Assembly: GCA_020846535.1 (NCBI GenBank)
Contig: JADLDR010000141.1
Span: forward strand, 1-64,000
Origin: Armatimonadota bacterium
GTDB lineage: Bacteria; Armatimonadota; JADLDR01
DNA: 64,000 nt
Direction of reading: 5' to 3'
This document shows, in pieces, positions 1 through 7,479 of this stretch. Within the stretch, counting starts at the first letter, position 1; every line of letters begins with the position of its first letter. Below the pieces are notes generated by a model. It had not been told where the DNA came from. It did not search any database and was given only the letters and a program-made list of their open reading frames with translations. Both the position numbers and the translations under genes were made by a program.

Positions 1-137
1 TGGCGGACATCGAGGAGTTGAGCTACCAGGAGATAGCGGAGGCGCTGGGGTGTCCGATGGGGACCGTAAGGAGCCGGCTGAACCGGGGGCGGCGTCTGTT
101 GCAGAAGGTCCTCTGGGACTATATGGAGGGCAGTTGA
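1..137 (+). CDS. ECF-type RNA polymerase sigma factor, C-terminal end (5' truncated)
   Basis: The window opens inside this gene. Reading from base 3, the last 44 residues contain [22 protein letters not shown], a sigma-70 region 4 helix-turn-helix, followed by a short basic tail ([11 protein letters not shown]). Region 4 of such factors binds the -35 promoter element. The GTVRSRL recognition helix is typical of the small ECF factors, which usually act with an anti-sigma partner. The gene at 351-614 downstream on the same strand is a zinc-finger anti-sigma candidate, which supports the ECF reading. The 5' end is outside the window, so start and group cannot be given. Confidence 0.85.
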   Translation, partial: ADIEELSYQEIAEALGCPMGTVRSRLNRGRRLLQKVLWDYMEGS

Positions 138-350
138 GACGGCCCGCATAAATTTATGGTTGCATTGGGAACTTTTCGTCTCCAGGTTTGTATCGAGTAT
201 CAAGAAAACACCGATTCACCGGTCAGGATAATCAAGCCGGGAATTTGCGCCTGAATCATCGTGTCTTCACCCACGCCGGGGCATCCAGGCATCCTTACCG
301 CAGCGCAGAAGGCGTTTCATTGCTTTTGCTTTATTTTTACGGGGGTTGAA

Positions 351-614
351 GTGGAGAAGGAGACTGTTCGCTATATCGACTGCCTGGATGCCTTTTATCG
401 GCTCCATGATTACCTCAGCTGCGAACTAGGCGAGGCTCAGGTGAGGGAAATTCGCAAGCATCTGGAATTGTGCGGCCACTGCGCCGCCCGCTATCACTTC
501 GAGGAAACCCTGTTCGAGACGATCCGGGAAAAAGTGCATGGGGACCGAGTGCCCGCCACCCTTCGAGCGCGGATTCACGCGCTTCTTAACGGCGATTCAT
601 TCTCAGCCGAATAG
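351..614 (+). CDS. Putative zinc-finger anti-sigma factor
   Basis: A small acidic protein of about 87 residues. It carries the zinc-finger anti-sigma signature: an upstream Cys and His (IDCLDAFYRLHDYL) and then HLELCGHC, the HxxxCxxC motif. Anti-sigma factors of this kind bind a cognate ECF factor and may respond to redox change. It follows the sigma factor fragment on the same strand, so the two are probably partners. The GTG at 351 is chosen because a GGGGG tract lies just upstream and the predicted protein then begins at the conserved part. An in-frame GTG at 261 would add 30 residues that look unlike any anti-sigma N-terminus. No membrane segment is visible, so it appears cytoplasmic. Confidence 0.7.
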   Translation: MEKETVRYIDCLDAFYRLHDYLSCELGEAQVREIRKHLELCGHCAARYHFEETLFETIREKVHGDRVPATLRARIHALLNGDSFSAE

Positions 615-856
615 GAAGCAAGATCGCCTCCAGCAGGAAGTAGCTTGCTTCCTTCTCAACCCTTGACTCTGGGTTCGGCCTTTTCCTCAGCCTGGCCTTT
701 GCCGCCATAACGGCCTATCAACCAGTCAGGAACCTCGCTGTCACACCGCCTCAAAAAATCTCTTCCCAGCGCGTATCTTTTTGCTGATTTTTTCGTCTAA
801 AATCAAGGATCAGGCTTTCCTCACCACGTTTCCCGTCGGACGAAAGGGCAATCATA

Positions 857-1177
857 GTGATGGCTCGCGCTGCATTGGCTGCTGCACGGCGGCATTCCAC
901 CCGCATTCTGCCGCAGCACGCGAAAAACAACCTGCGTATCACCCCGATGAACCGATCTGTTTCCTTTTCGGTGCAGAGCGCCTCTCTGCCGGAGGCATTG
1001 ACGCATCTGGCCCGCACTGCCGGCGTCAGCGTCATGCTCGATCACGTCGGGCCTGTCCCGTCGAAGCGGCTCTCCCTGTCCGTCGATAACGCTCCTCTGC
1101 ACGATATTCTGGATATAATCGCCGACGCATTCGGCTTGAGATGGCATCGGCACGGCGTCGTCTATGTGCTGAGATAG
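857..1177 (+). CDS. Small STN (secretin/TonB short N-terminal) domain protein
   Basis: About 106 residues. From residue 34 the sequence SVSFSVQSASLPEALTHLAR, then GVSVMLDHVG, then LSLSVDNAPLHDILDII and a terminal GLRWHRHGVVYVLR, follows the STN/secretin-N fold found at the N-terminus of secretins and TonB-dependent transducers. Here the domain is almost the whole protein and no barrel or secretin core follows, which is unusual. The start is uncertain: GTG 857 or ATG 860 has an AAAGGG tract upstream, and ATG 947 would leave just the domain. No signal peptide is obvious. Its position after an ECF sigma/anti-sigma pair fits a surface-signalling role, but that is inference. Confidence 0.55.
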   Translation: MMARAALAAARRHSTRILPQHAKNNLRITPMNRSVSFSVQSASLPEALTHLARTAGVSVMLDHVGPVPSKRLSLSVDNAPLHDILDIIADAFGLRWHRHGVVYVLR

Positions 1178-1202
1178 GGGCGGGTCGCGCCGACCTATCA
1201 AG

Positions 1203-2189
1203 CTACGAATCCCATTCCCCCACGTACAGCACTTCTTCTTCCAGCGAAACCCCGTACTTTTCGAGGACACACTGCCGGACCTGCTCCGCCAGTCGCCGGA
1301 CATCGGAGGCTTGCGCTCCGCCCAAATTCACCAGGAAATTGCCATGCTGGGGCGATATCTGGGCATCCCCGACGCGCATTCCCTTGCAGCCCGCCTCCGA
1401 GATCAGGAACCCGGCGGGAACGACGCCCGCCTGGCGGAAACTGCCGGGCAGCGCAGGGAGACTTTCGGCCAGAGCGCGGTCGTAGACATTTTTAAAGAAG
1501 CTACCTGCGGATGGGTCGCTGGGCTGGCGCTCGCGGCGCTGGGCCTGATAGCCTTCCGCCTCCGCGAAAATACTCCCTTTGTCGGTATAAAAGAGTTCGA
1601 GTTCTACCGTCAGGACGATGGCCCGCTGCTCCGAGCCGTGGCGGAGGCGGCTGTCCCGATAGCGGAACTTCATCCAATCCGGGGGGACGGCCTTCACTTC
1701 CCCCCGGGTCAGAACATCCAGGCCGCGCACGAAATCGCCGATGTTCCGGCGGTAGGCTCCCGCGTTGGAGACCAGCGCCCCGCCCACCGTTCCGGGGATT
1801 CCCACCGCAAAGGCCAGCCCGCCCAGCCCCCGCTCTGCCGTCAGCTTGAAGAGCCGTTTGAAGGAGTGGCCGGTTTCCACCCACACATGCGTCCCTTCGA
1901 AGCGAATGCCGGTGCAGTGGTTCATGACCACCAGGCCCCGGTAGCTGCCGTCTCCGGGGACGAGATTGCTCCCGTGGCCGATCACCAGATAATCCAGGCT
2001 CGCCCGCTCCGCTTCCTGGATCACCGCCACCATATCCGTCACCCGCGTCGCCCGCCAGAACAGGTCCGCCGGGCCTCCTACCCGCATGGTGGTATGGTTC
2101 CTCAGCGGCTCGCTACGTTTAATCTGCGCGACGCCGGAAACGGCCTCTTCGAACCGGTTGTATCGCTCCGATAAATCCTGTGGTGCCAT
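1203..2189 (-). CDS. murB: UDP-N-acetylenolpyruvoylglucosamine reductase MurB
   Basis: A 328-residue flavoenzyme that reduces UDP-GlcNAc-enolpyruvate to UDP-MurNAc with NADPH, the second committed cytoplasmic step of peptidoglycan precursor synthesis. The FAD-binding part shows GHGSNL (about residues 71-76) and GIPGTVGGALVSNAGAY (130-146). Catalytic positions are recognisable: the Arg pair in FRYRDSR (176/178), the proton-donating Ser in PSAGSFFKN (230), and a Glu in the terminal EEEVLYVGEW. Length fits the family. It lies 9 nt downstream of the pseudokinase gene on the same strand and is probably co-transcribed with it. Usual partners such as murC or ftsQ are not next to it. Confidence 0.95.
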   Translation of the reverse strand: MAPQDLSERYNRFEEAVSGVAQIKRSEPLRNHTTMRVGGPADLFWRATRVTDMVAVIQEAERASLDYLVIGHGSNLVPGDGSYRGLVVMNHCTGIRFEGTHVWVETGHSFKRLFKLTAERGLGGLAFAVGIPGTVGGALVSNAGAYRRNIGDFVRGLDVLTRGEVKAVPPDWMKFRYRDSRLRHGSEQRAIVLTVELELFYTDKGSIFAEAEGYQAQRRERQPSDPSAGSFFKNVYDRALAESLPALPGSFRQAGVVPAGFLISEAGCKGMRVGDAQISPQHGNFLVNLGGAQASDVRRLAEQVRQCVLEKYGVSLEEEVLYVGEWDS

Positions 2190-2198
2190 TCGCCTGCT

Positions 2199-4544
2199 CT
2201 ATCCTCTTGTGTTCCGCCTCAGCAATACGTCTTTCGTGACCTCGTTATAATGGCCGATGTTGGTTTCGATATCCTCGCTGCCGGAGGGAAGCTGGGGCCG
2301 ATTCTTTTGCTCTTTATCGTCAGCCGCAACATAGCTTCCGGACAGACGGTCGTGGAGGCCGCGCCTCGTCCGGAAGAGAGCAGGCAGATAGCCCAGCCCC
2401 AGGGTGATCTCGCTCAGATGGCAGCCCAGCCAGCGGAGAAGCGCCTGGCGGGAGGTCAGCTTTTCGCCGGTGCGGTGGACGACCTTCAGCTTCATCAGCG
2501 ATTTGCCCAGGGTCTTGCCCCAGGTGGAGGTGGTGAAAATATAGTAGACCCCGGTAAGCCACAGCCCCACCCACCACTGCGGGCTGGAGACCAGCCCTAG
2601 CAGCGCCCGGATCGTCAGATCCGGCAGGTCTCCGGGCATCTGGCGCGACAGGCGGATGATGTCATAGGGAAGCCTCAAAAAACCGAGCGGGTCCGGCACA
2701 AAGTGGCGATGGGCGGCATTCAAAACGCCTGTCCCAATGCCATAGGAGAGGGCGACCAGGACCAGGGTATCGATCACCCTGGCAAAAAGCCGGGGAACCA
2801 GCCCGCCCCGCGGCGCGCCTCCGGCAATCGGCGGCGGCTTGGGCCGGGCTTTTTTTGGCCCTTTGTCCGCTTTCCGCTTGAATATGCGCTTCCAGAAAGG
2901 CTTGCGCGGCTCCGGTTTCGTCGTTCCCTCCACTGCCCCCGGGACAGCCTGGGATGGCGGCTCGATGGCCGGAGGAACGGCTGCCGGAAGCGCCGCAGGC
3001 AACGGTGGCGGTTCATGGGCCGGGGCGGCGGATTTCTCTTCCGCCGGAGGCTGAGCGGTTGCGGGAACCGGCTGGAGAGCGACCGGAGCTTCCACCATCA
3101 CCACCACAGGGATCTGGACGGATTTGACCTCGAAGGGATCGGCGTCCTTCAGGGTGAGGGTTCCCCTGTGAATGCCGGCAGGCAGACCGGTCGCATCGAC
3201 CGTCACATTGAACATCTGGGCGTTGCCCGTGTCTAGCACTTTGGAGCAGCGGATCCACGGTCCGGAAACCTCTACCTGAGCCTTCAAGGACCTTCCGTCG
3301 CTCCGGCTCGCCATAATCTGCTGCGCCTGGCTTTTGCCTGCCTGCTTCAAAAAGTTGAGGCTGGCCGGAACCGCCTTGACGAACGGCGACAGGATATCGA
3401 TGGTCACCGGGAAGGAAGCCGTCTCCGCCCCGAACGCATTGGAACGCAGGGTGATGCGGGCCTCGTTCGGGCCGGCAGGCAGGCGGGACGTGTCCAGGAT
3501 CAGGCTGACCTCCTGCGATTCCTCGCCCCCCAGGTCCAGCCGCGCCGGCGAAATGCGCCGCACCCATTCCGCGGAGGCGGATATCCCGGCAACGCGCAGC
3601 TTGGCCTGACCCCGGTTTTCCACCTTCACCCGCACATGATGCGCTTCGCCCCTGGGAATCGGAGCGTTCGTCCCTTCCACGAAGAGGGACAACTGGGGCG
3701 GCATCAGCACGGCCTTCAAGTCTTCCGCAAATCCCTTGACTCCGGTATAACGCTCCCTCGCCTCCCGCTTCAGGGAATTGGCGAGCAGTTTGGCGATGCC
3801 CGATTCCTCGAACCAGGCGGGCGGCTCCGCCCCCGCCTCGCCGGGCGCTCTGCCGGTCAGGAGCCTGTAGAGCAGCGCGCCCAGGGAGTAAATATCGGCC
3901 CGCGTATCGGGCGCTCCCCCGGCGGCCAGGCATTCGGGGGCGATATAAGCCTGAAGATCTTCTTTGGATTTGGTCGCGTCTTCGGGCATGGGTGCTCCTT
4001 TGGGGACGATATAAGCCTGAAGCTCTTCTTTGCCCGTTTTCGCCGCAGCGGAGGAGCCGTAATCGCCGACCTGCGCCTTGCCATCTTCGGCGATGAAGAT
4101 ATTGCCCGGGTGCAGCCCGTAGTGGCCCTGGCCGGTCACGTCATGGATATAGCCGACTGCCTCGCAGATTTGCAGCAGCAGGTCGCGGGCGTCTGCCGGT
4201 GACCATCCCCGGGGATTCTCCTTCAGAACGGCATCCAGGGTCTTGCCGGGCGCAAAGTCGCGCAGAACATACGCCTGGCGGTCTCCCTCGACCCACTTTT
4301 TGACCGCCACCAGGCCCGGATGGCTCAGCCCCATCGCCTGCTTCGCCCGGGATTCCATCTCCTGAAGCAGCGCCCCTCCCGGCGCATTGCAAAACTCCTT
4401 GAGGAGCATTTCCTGCCCCTGCAAGGCGTCCCGCACCCGGAAGGCCGAAACCTGCTTTCCGTCCGCCAGGCGCTCCAGAATCTCATACTGACCGAGTATT
4501 ATCTGATCGCTCATCGCTTCATCGGGTCTTTTTTCCTGTCTCAT
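2199..4544 (-). CDS. Membrane-anchored serine/threonine pseudokinase with C-terminal RDD domain
   Basis: A 781-residue multidomain protein. Residues 18-290 follow the Hanks kinase fold: a VAIK-type lysine (LLKEF, K49), the DYG magnesium loop (D161), IAPE (201-204) and ADIYSLGALLYRLLTG. The glycine-rich loop is poor. The catalytic HRDLKPxN loop reads HYGLHPGN (141-148), so the catalytic Asp is Gly and the Lys is His, which argues for a pseudokinase or a very weak kinase. Two Ig-like/BACON-like modules follow (about 290-490), then a Pro/Ala-rich linker, a basic stretch and a C-terminal RDD membrane domain beginning near RGGLVPRLFARVIDTLV. The kinase part is probably cytoplasmic. It precedes murB by 9 nt, so a role in cell-wall control is possible but unproven. 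Confidence 0.85.
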   Translation of the reverse strand: MRQEKRPDEAMSDQIILGQYEILERLADGKQVSAFRVRDALQGQEMLLKEFCNAPGGALLQEMESRAKQAMGLSHPGLVAVKKWVEGDRQAYVLRDFAPGKTLDAVLKENPRGWSPADARDLLLQICEAVGYIHDVTGQGHYGLHPGNIFIAEDGKAQVGDYGSSAAAKTGKEELQAYIVPKGAPMPEDATKSKEDLQAYIAPECLAAGGAPDTRADIYSLGALLYRLLTGRAPGEAGAEPPAWFEESGIAKLLANSLKREARERYTGVKGFAEDLKAVLMPPQLSLFVEGTNAPIPRGEAHHVRVKVENRGQAKLRVAGISASAEWVRRISPARLDLGGEESQEVSLILDTSRLPAGPNEARITLRSNAFGAETASFPVTIDILSPFVKAVPASLNFLKQAGKSQAQQIMASRSDGRSLKAQVEVSGPWIRCSKVLDTGNAQMFNVTVDATGLPAGIHRGTLTLKDADPFEVKSVQIPVVVMVEAPVALQPVPATAQPPAEEKSAAPAHEPPPLPAALPAAVPPAIEPPSQAVPGAVEGTTKPEPRKPFWKRIFKRKADKGPKKARPKPPPIAGGAPRGGLVPRLFARVIDTLVLVALSYGIGTGVLNAAHRHFVPDPLGFLRLPYDIIRLSRQMPGDLPDLTIRALLGLVSSPQWWVGLWLTGVYYIFTTSTWGKTLGKSLMKLKVVHRTGEKLTSRQALLRWLGCHLSEITLGLGYLPALFRTRRGLHDRLSGSYVAADDKEQKNRPQLPSGSEDIETNIGHYNEVTKDVLLRRNTRG
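3941..4032 (-). repeat. In-frame 26-bp direct repeat in the pseudokinase activation segment
   Basis: Two 26-bp copies, 3941-3966 and 4007-4032, differ at one base and are offset by 66 nt, exactly 22 codons. They encode KEELQAYIVP and KEDLQAYIAP on either side of a short Pro/Ala/Glu-rich spacer, just before the APE motif. The segment where a kinase normally carries its activation loop has therefore been locally duplicated without losing the reading frame. Confidence 0.85.
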
Positions 4545-4723
4545 ATTTATTTCCCCTGCAAGGAATGTTTCTCCTTTATATGGAACGTTTCCGGAGCCGC
4601 GCCGGTTGCGCCCGGAACGAATTCGTCTGGAGCGCGGCGAATGATGTAGCGGAACGGATCGCGGCTTCGATGCGTCTTATAGATATAGGGCGCGATCAAC
4701 GGACTTTTCGAGGAGGTATTCCT

Positions 4724-5944
4724 ATGCTCAGATGGTTTTTGCGGTTTGGGCTTCTAACCCTGGCGGCGCTGGCCGTCGGCCTGCCGATCAGCGGCCAGAA
4801 TACACCTTCCGCTCCGGTCGAAGGAACGGTCAGCCAGGCATACCGCCTCACTTTTCCGAGGGTGCGGCTGGTGCTGCAACTGGCGGACGGCAAGCGAGTG
4901 ATCGGAGAGCCGGTCTACCAGTATAAGAATGATACGATAGATTTGACCGATATGAATACCATCGAGAATCTTGGCTGCTATTACTGGCTCCCGGGGGATC
5001 GGGTCAGGGCGCGCCTCTCCCGGCAGGAGGCCACTGACAACTCCTATCTCTTTACGGAAGTCCGCCGCCTGGCCGGTGGCCGTGTGGCGATCCCGAACCG
5101 GCCTGACAAGCCGGAACCCCGGCCTTCCGAAGAAAAGCCCGAAGCGGAACCTCCGGCCCCCAAACCGGAGCCGGACACGCCCGCAAAGACGCCTGCCCCC
5201 GAGCCGCAGAAACCGCTTCAGCCGAAAACGGAGGAGCCTGTGAAGCCCGAACCCAAAGAGTTGACCGTCAAGATCACTACCGACAAATCCGCCTACGCGC
5301 CCGGCGAGACCGTCCGCATTCGGCTGACACTGAAGAACAATACCGAAAGCGAGCGGCAGATCACCTTCCCTTCCGGCCAGCGGTTCGAGATCACGGCGGA
5401 GCGGGAAGGTCGCAAGGTCTGGCAGTGGTCACACGGCAAAATGTTCATCATGGCCTTCGGAAACCTGCGCCTGGGGCCGGGCCAAAGCTTTGCGGCAGAA
5501 GAGCGGTGGGATCAGAAAGACAACGACGGGCAGCCCGTTCCCCAGGGAACCTATACCCTCTCAGCCTGGATAACGGCCAGACAGCTCTCCGACCTGCCAC
5601 AGGCCAGGACCACTTTCCGCATCGGGACGGAGTACCGGAGCATGACCACTATCCGGGAAATCCTGGATGAGCCGGATCGATATCTGGGCAAGCGCGTCGG
5701 CTTGCAGGGCCGCTACCGGGGATGGAAACCCGATCCCGAAGCCCCGCACTGCAAAATGGGGCCGCCTGTCACCCGCAGCGATTGGGCCATCGAAGATGAC
5801 ACCGGAACGCTCTACGTCACCGGCAAAAGCGTTTACGACCCGGTGGAGGACATCGGCAAACCGCTCCGCCTGGAGGCCACTGTTCTGAAAAACGAGGAAA
5901 AAGGACAGATTTACCTTCGTTCGGAAAAAGCGGTTAAAGGGTAG
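4724..5944 (+). CDS. Secreted protein with BsuPI-like and OB-fold-like domains
   Basis: A 406-residue protein. The ATG at 4724 is chosen for the AGGAGGT ribosome-binding site at 4711-4717 and because a signal peptide (MLRWFLRFGLLTLAALAVG, cleavage near SGQ) then starts the protein. After an N-terminal region of unknown fold comes a Pro/Glu/Lys-rich linker. A BsuPI-like beta domain follows (from ELTVKITTDKSAYAPGE to QGTYTLSAWI), with the VWQWSHGKMF and GPGQSF features of the family. The C-terminal 100 residues (ILDEPDRYLGKRVGLQG to GQIYLRSE) resemble an OB fold. It is probably exported, but the substrate is unknown; calling it a proteinase inhibitor from the BsuPI name alone would be unsafe. 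It is transcribed divergently from the pseudokinase gene. Confidence 0.75.
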   Translation: MLRWFLRFGLLTLAALAVGLPISGQNTPSAPVEGTVSQAYRLTFPRVRLVLQLADGKRVIGEPVYQYKNDTIDLTDMNTIENLGCYYWLPGDRVRARLSRQEATDNSYLFTEVRRLAGGRVAIPNRPDKPEPRPSEEKPEAEPPAPKPEPDTPAKTPAPEPQKPLQPKTEEPVKPEPKELTVKITTDKSAYAPGETVRIRLTLKNNTESERQITFPSGQRFEITAEREGRKVWQWSHGKMFIMAFGNLRLGPGQSFAAEERWDQKDNDGQPVPQGTYTLSAWITARQLSDLPQARTTFRIGTEYRSMTTIREILDEPDRYLGKRVGLQGRYRGWKPDPEAPHCKMGPPVTRSDWAIEDDTGTLYVTGKSVYDPVEDIGKPLRLEATVLKNEEKGQIYLRSEKAVKG

Positions 5945-6053
5945 CGCCAGTTACGGGGATCAGACGGGATTTGGTCCTGTCGACATATCCGATATATTCC
6001 TCAACCTGAATGACCGCGCCCCTGCACAGAAATAAAGCCGGTATTATTGCGGG

Positions 6054-6082
6054 TTGGCCTTTGCAGAAAATTGAGGTATAAT
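6054..6082 (+). promoter_or_regulatory. Sigma-70-like promoter for the small zinc-ribbon gene
   Basis: TTGGCC at 6054-6059, a 17-nt spacer and a perfect TATAAT at 6077-6082. It lies about 45 bases upstream of the start codon at 6128 and points toward it. Confidence 0.65.
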
Positions 6083-6127
6083 ATAGGTGTAAGATGGGCA
6101 ATGGGGCCCTGAATCGAGGAGGAATAT

Positions 6128-6337
6128 ATGGCCGGAAAAGTGCGCGCTTGGGTCTCCAAAATCTGGAACCTACGCAAAGCTCCTTTTACATGCACCGGAT
6201 GTATCCGCACCCTGGAAGCAGGGAGCCGCTACTACATTCATCCGAAAACGGGCGAAAAGCTCTGCCCGATCTGTTATGAAGCCCGCCTCTACGAGGAACG
6301 CCGCTTCAGCAAACCGGCCCGCGCTTCAAGTCGCTGA
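6128..6337 (+). CDS. Small zinc-ribbon-like protein of unknown function
   Basis: A 69-residue basic protein with two CxxC knuckles, CTGC near residue 22 and CPIC near residue 47, separated by a short aromatic strand (GSRYYIHPKTGEKL). This is the layout of a treble-clef or rubredoxin-like zinc ribbon. A GAGGAGG-type ribosome-binding site precedes the ATG. It is monocistronic: its own promoter lies at 6054-6082 and a strong terminator at 6356-6384. I do not recognise a named family. The basic N-terminus (MAGKVRAWVSKIWNLRK) could bind nucleic acid or a membrane surface, but this is inference. Confidence 0.7.
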   Translation: MAGKVRAWVSKIWNLRKAPFTCTGCIRTLEAGSRYYIHPKTGEKLCPICYEARLYEERRFSKPARASSR

Positions 6338-6355
6338 CATAGGAGCTGTCCAGAG

Positions 6356-6384
6356 AAGCCGCCCCCGCGGGGGCGGCTTTTTTT
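6356..6384 (+). terminator. Rho-independent terminator after the zinc-ribbon gene
   Basis: A perfect GC-rich stem with left arm AAGCCGCCCC and right arm GGGGCGGCTT around a tiny loop, followed by a run of T. The T run overlaps the TAA stop of flhB on the other strand, so the two convergent genes end on the same structure. On the minus strand no T tract follows the stem. Confidence 0.9.
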
Positions 6385-7471
6385 ATTGTGATCGTCCTGC
6401 GGCCTCGCGGATGCACCCGCGCTGGCGGTTCAACTGGTAGACGAAGGCCAGCACTTCGGCGATGCCCTCGTAGAACTGGGAGGGGACTTCCTGGCCGATC
6501 TCCACCTGGCGAAAGAGCGATTGGGCCAGGGGCTTGTTTTCCACAATCGGCACCCCGTTCGCCACAGCGATCTCGCGAATGCGCTGGGCCACCAGCCGCT
6601 GTCCCTTCGCCACCACCACCGGAGCGGACATCCCCTCTGTTTCGTATCGCACGGCGACGGCGTAAGTGGTGGGGTTGGTGATGACCACATCAGCTTTGGG
6701 CACCTCCTGCATCATGCGGCTTCGCGCCATCTCCCTCTGCCTCTGACGGATACGCCCTCTTACGGTCGGGTCGCCTTCCATTTGCTTCATTTCCTGCCGC
6801 ACTTCTTCGCGGGTCATCCGCAGGTTCTTCTCGTAATCGTACCGCTGGTAGCCGTAATCCAAAGCGGCCAACACGAGAAGCGCCATCGCGCACCGCCAGC
6901 CGAGTTGCAGGAGCATGCCCCCCACCCCGCCGATCATATCGAGCGGGGCCATCGCCGGAGCCTGGATGATCAGACCGTAGCCGGACTGAAGGGTTTTATA
7001 GGCGATCCACCCCACGATTAGCAGCTTCATCATCGACTTTGCCAGCTCGAACAAGGCCCTGGGGGAGAAGAGCCGGGTTGCTCCGGCCACCGGGTTGATC
7101 CGGTTCATATCGGGTTTGAGGGGATGCGAGGTAAAAAGAAAGCCGACCTGGAGGTAATTGACCGCCACAGCGCCCAGCGCGGCGGCCAGGAAGAAGGGGA
7201 TGAGAATGCGGCCCAGGTTGAGGGCGGTAGCGGTCAGGTCTTGAGAGAGGGCGGCCTCCGAAGCGCCGGTCCCGGTCACCTGCCCCAGCGTGTCGGCCAG
7301 GCCGATCTGCATGAGGCCCCAGGCGTGAGGCCCCCAGAGGCGCAGGACGGTCAGGAGACTGATCAGCACCACGATAGAGGATAGCTCCGCGGAGCGGGCC
7401 ACCTGGCCCCTCTGCCGGGCCTCCTGTCTCCTTTTGGGGGTCGCTTGTTGAGTTCTCTCTTCTCCGGCCAT
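6383..7471 (-). CDS. flhB: Flagellar type III export switch protein FlhB
   Basis: A 362-residue inner-membrane protein of the flagellar export gate. An N-terminal basic segment (EERTQQATPKRRQEARQRGQ) leads into four hydrophobic segments and then the cytoplasmic FlhB-C domain. This domain self-cleaves to switch export from rod/hook to filament substrates. The cleavage motif, usually NPTH, reads NPTT at 266-269 (VVITNPTTYAVAVRY). The Asn-Pro scissile pair and Thr are present but the His is replaced. The rest of the C-domain (APVVVAKGQRLVAQRIREIA, then ENKPLAQSLF) is standard. It is the last gene of the flagellar operon, 8 nt after fliR. Confidence 0.95.
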   Translation of the reverse strand: MAGEERTQQATPKRRQEARQRGQVARSAELSSIVVLISLLTVLRLWGPHAWGLMQIGLADTLGQVTGTGASEAALSQDLTATALNLGRILIPFFLAAALGAVAVNYLQVGFLFTSHPLKPDMNRINPVAGATRLFSPRALFELAKSMMKLLIVGWIAYKTLQSGYGLIIQAPAMAPLDMIGGVGGMLLQLGWRCAMALLVLAALDYGYQRYDYEKNLRMTREEVRQEMKQMEGDPTVRGRIRQRQREMARSRMMQEVPKADVVITNPTTYAVAVRYETEGMSAPVVVAKGQRLVAQRIREIAVANGVPIVENKPLAQSLFRQVEIGQEVPSQFYEGIAEVLAFVYQLNRQRGCIREAAGRSQ

Positions 7472-7479
7472 TTATCCGC

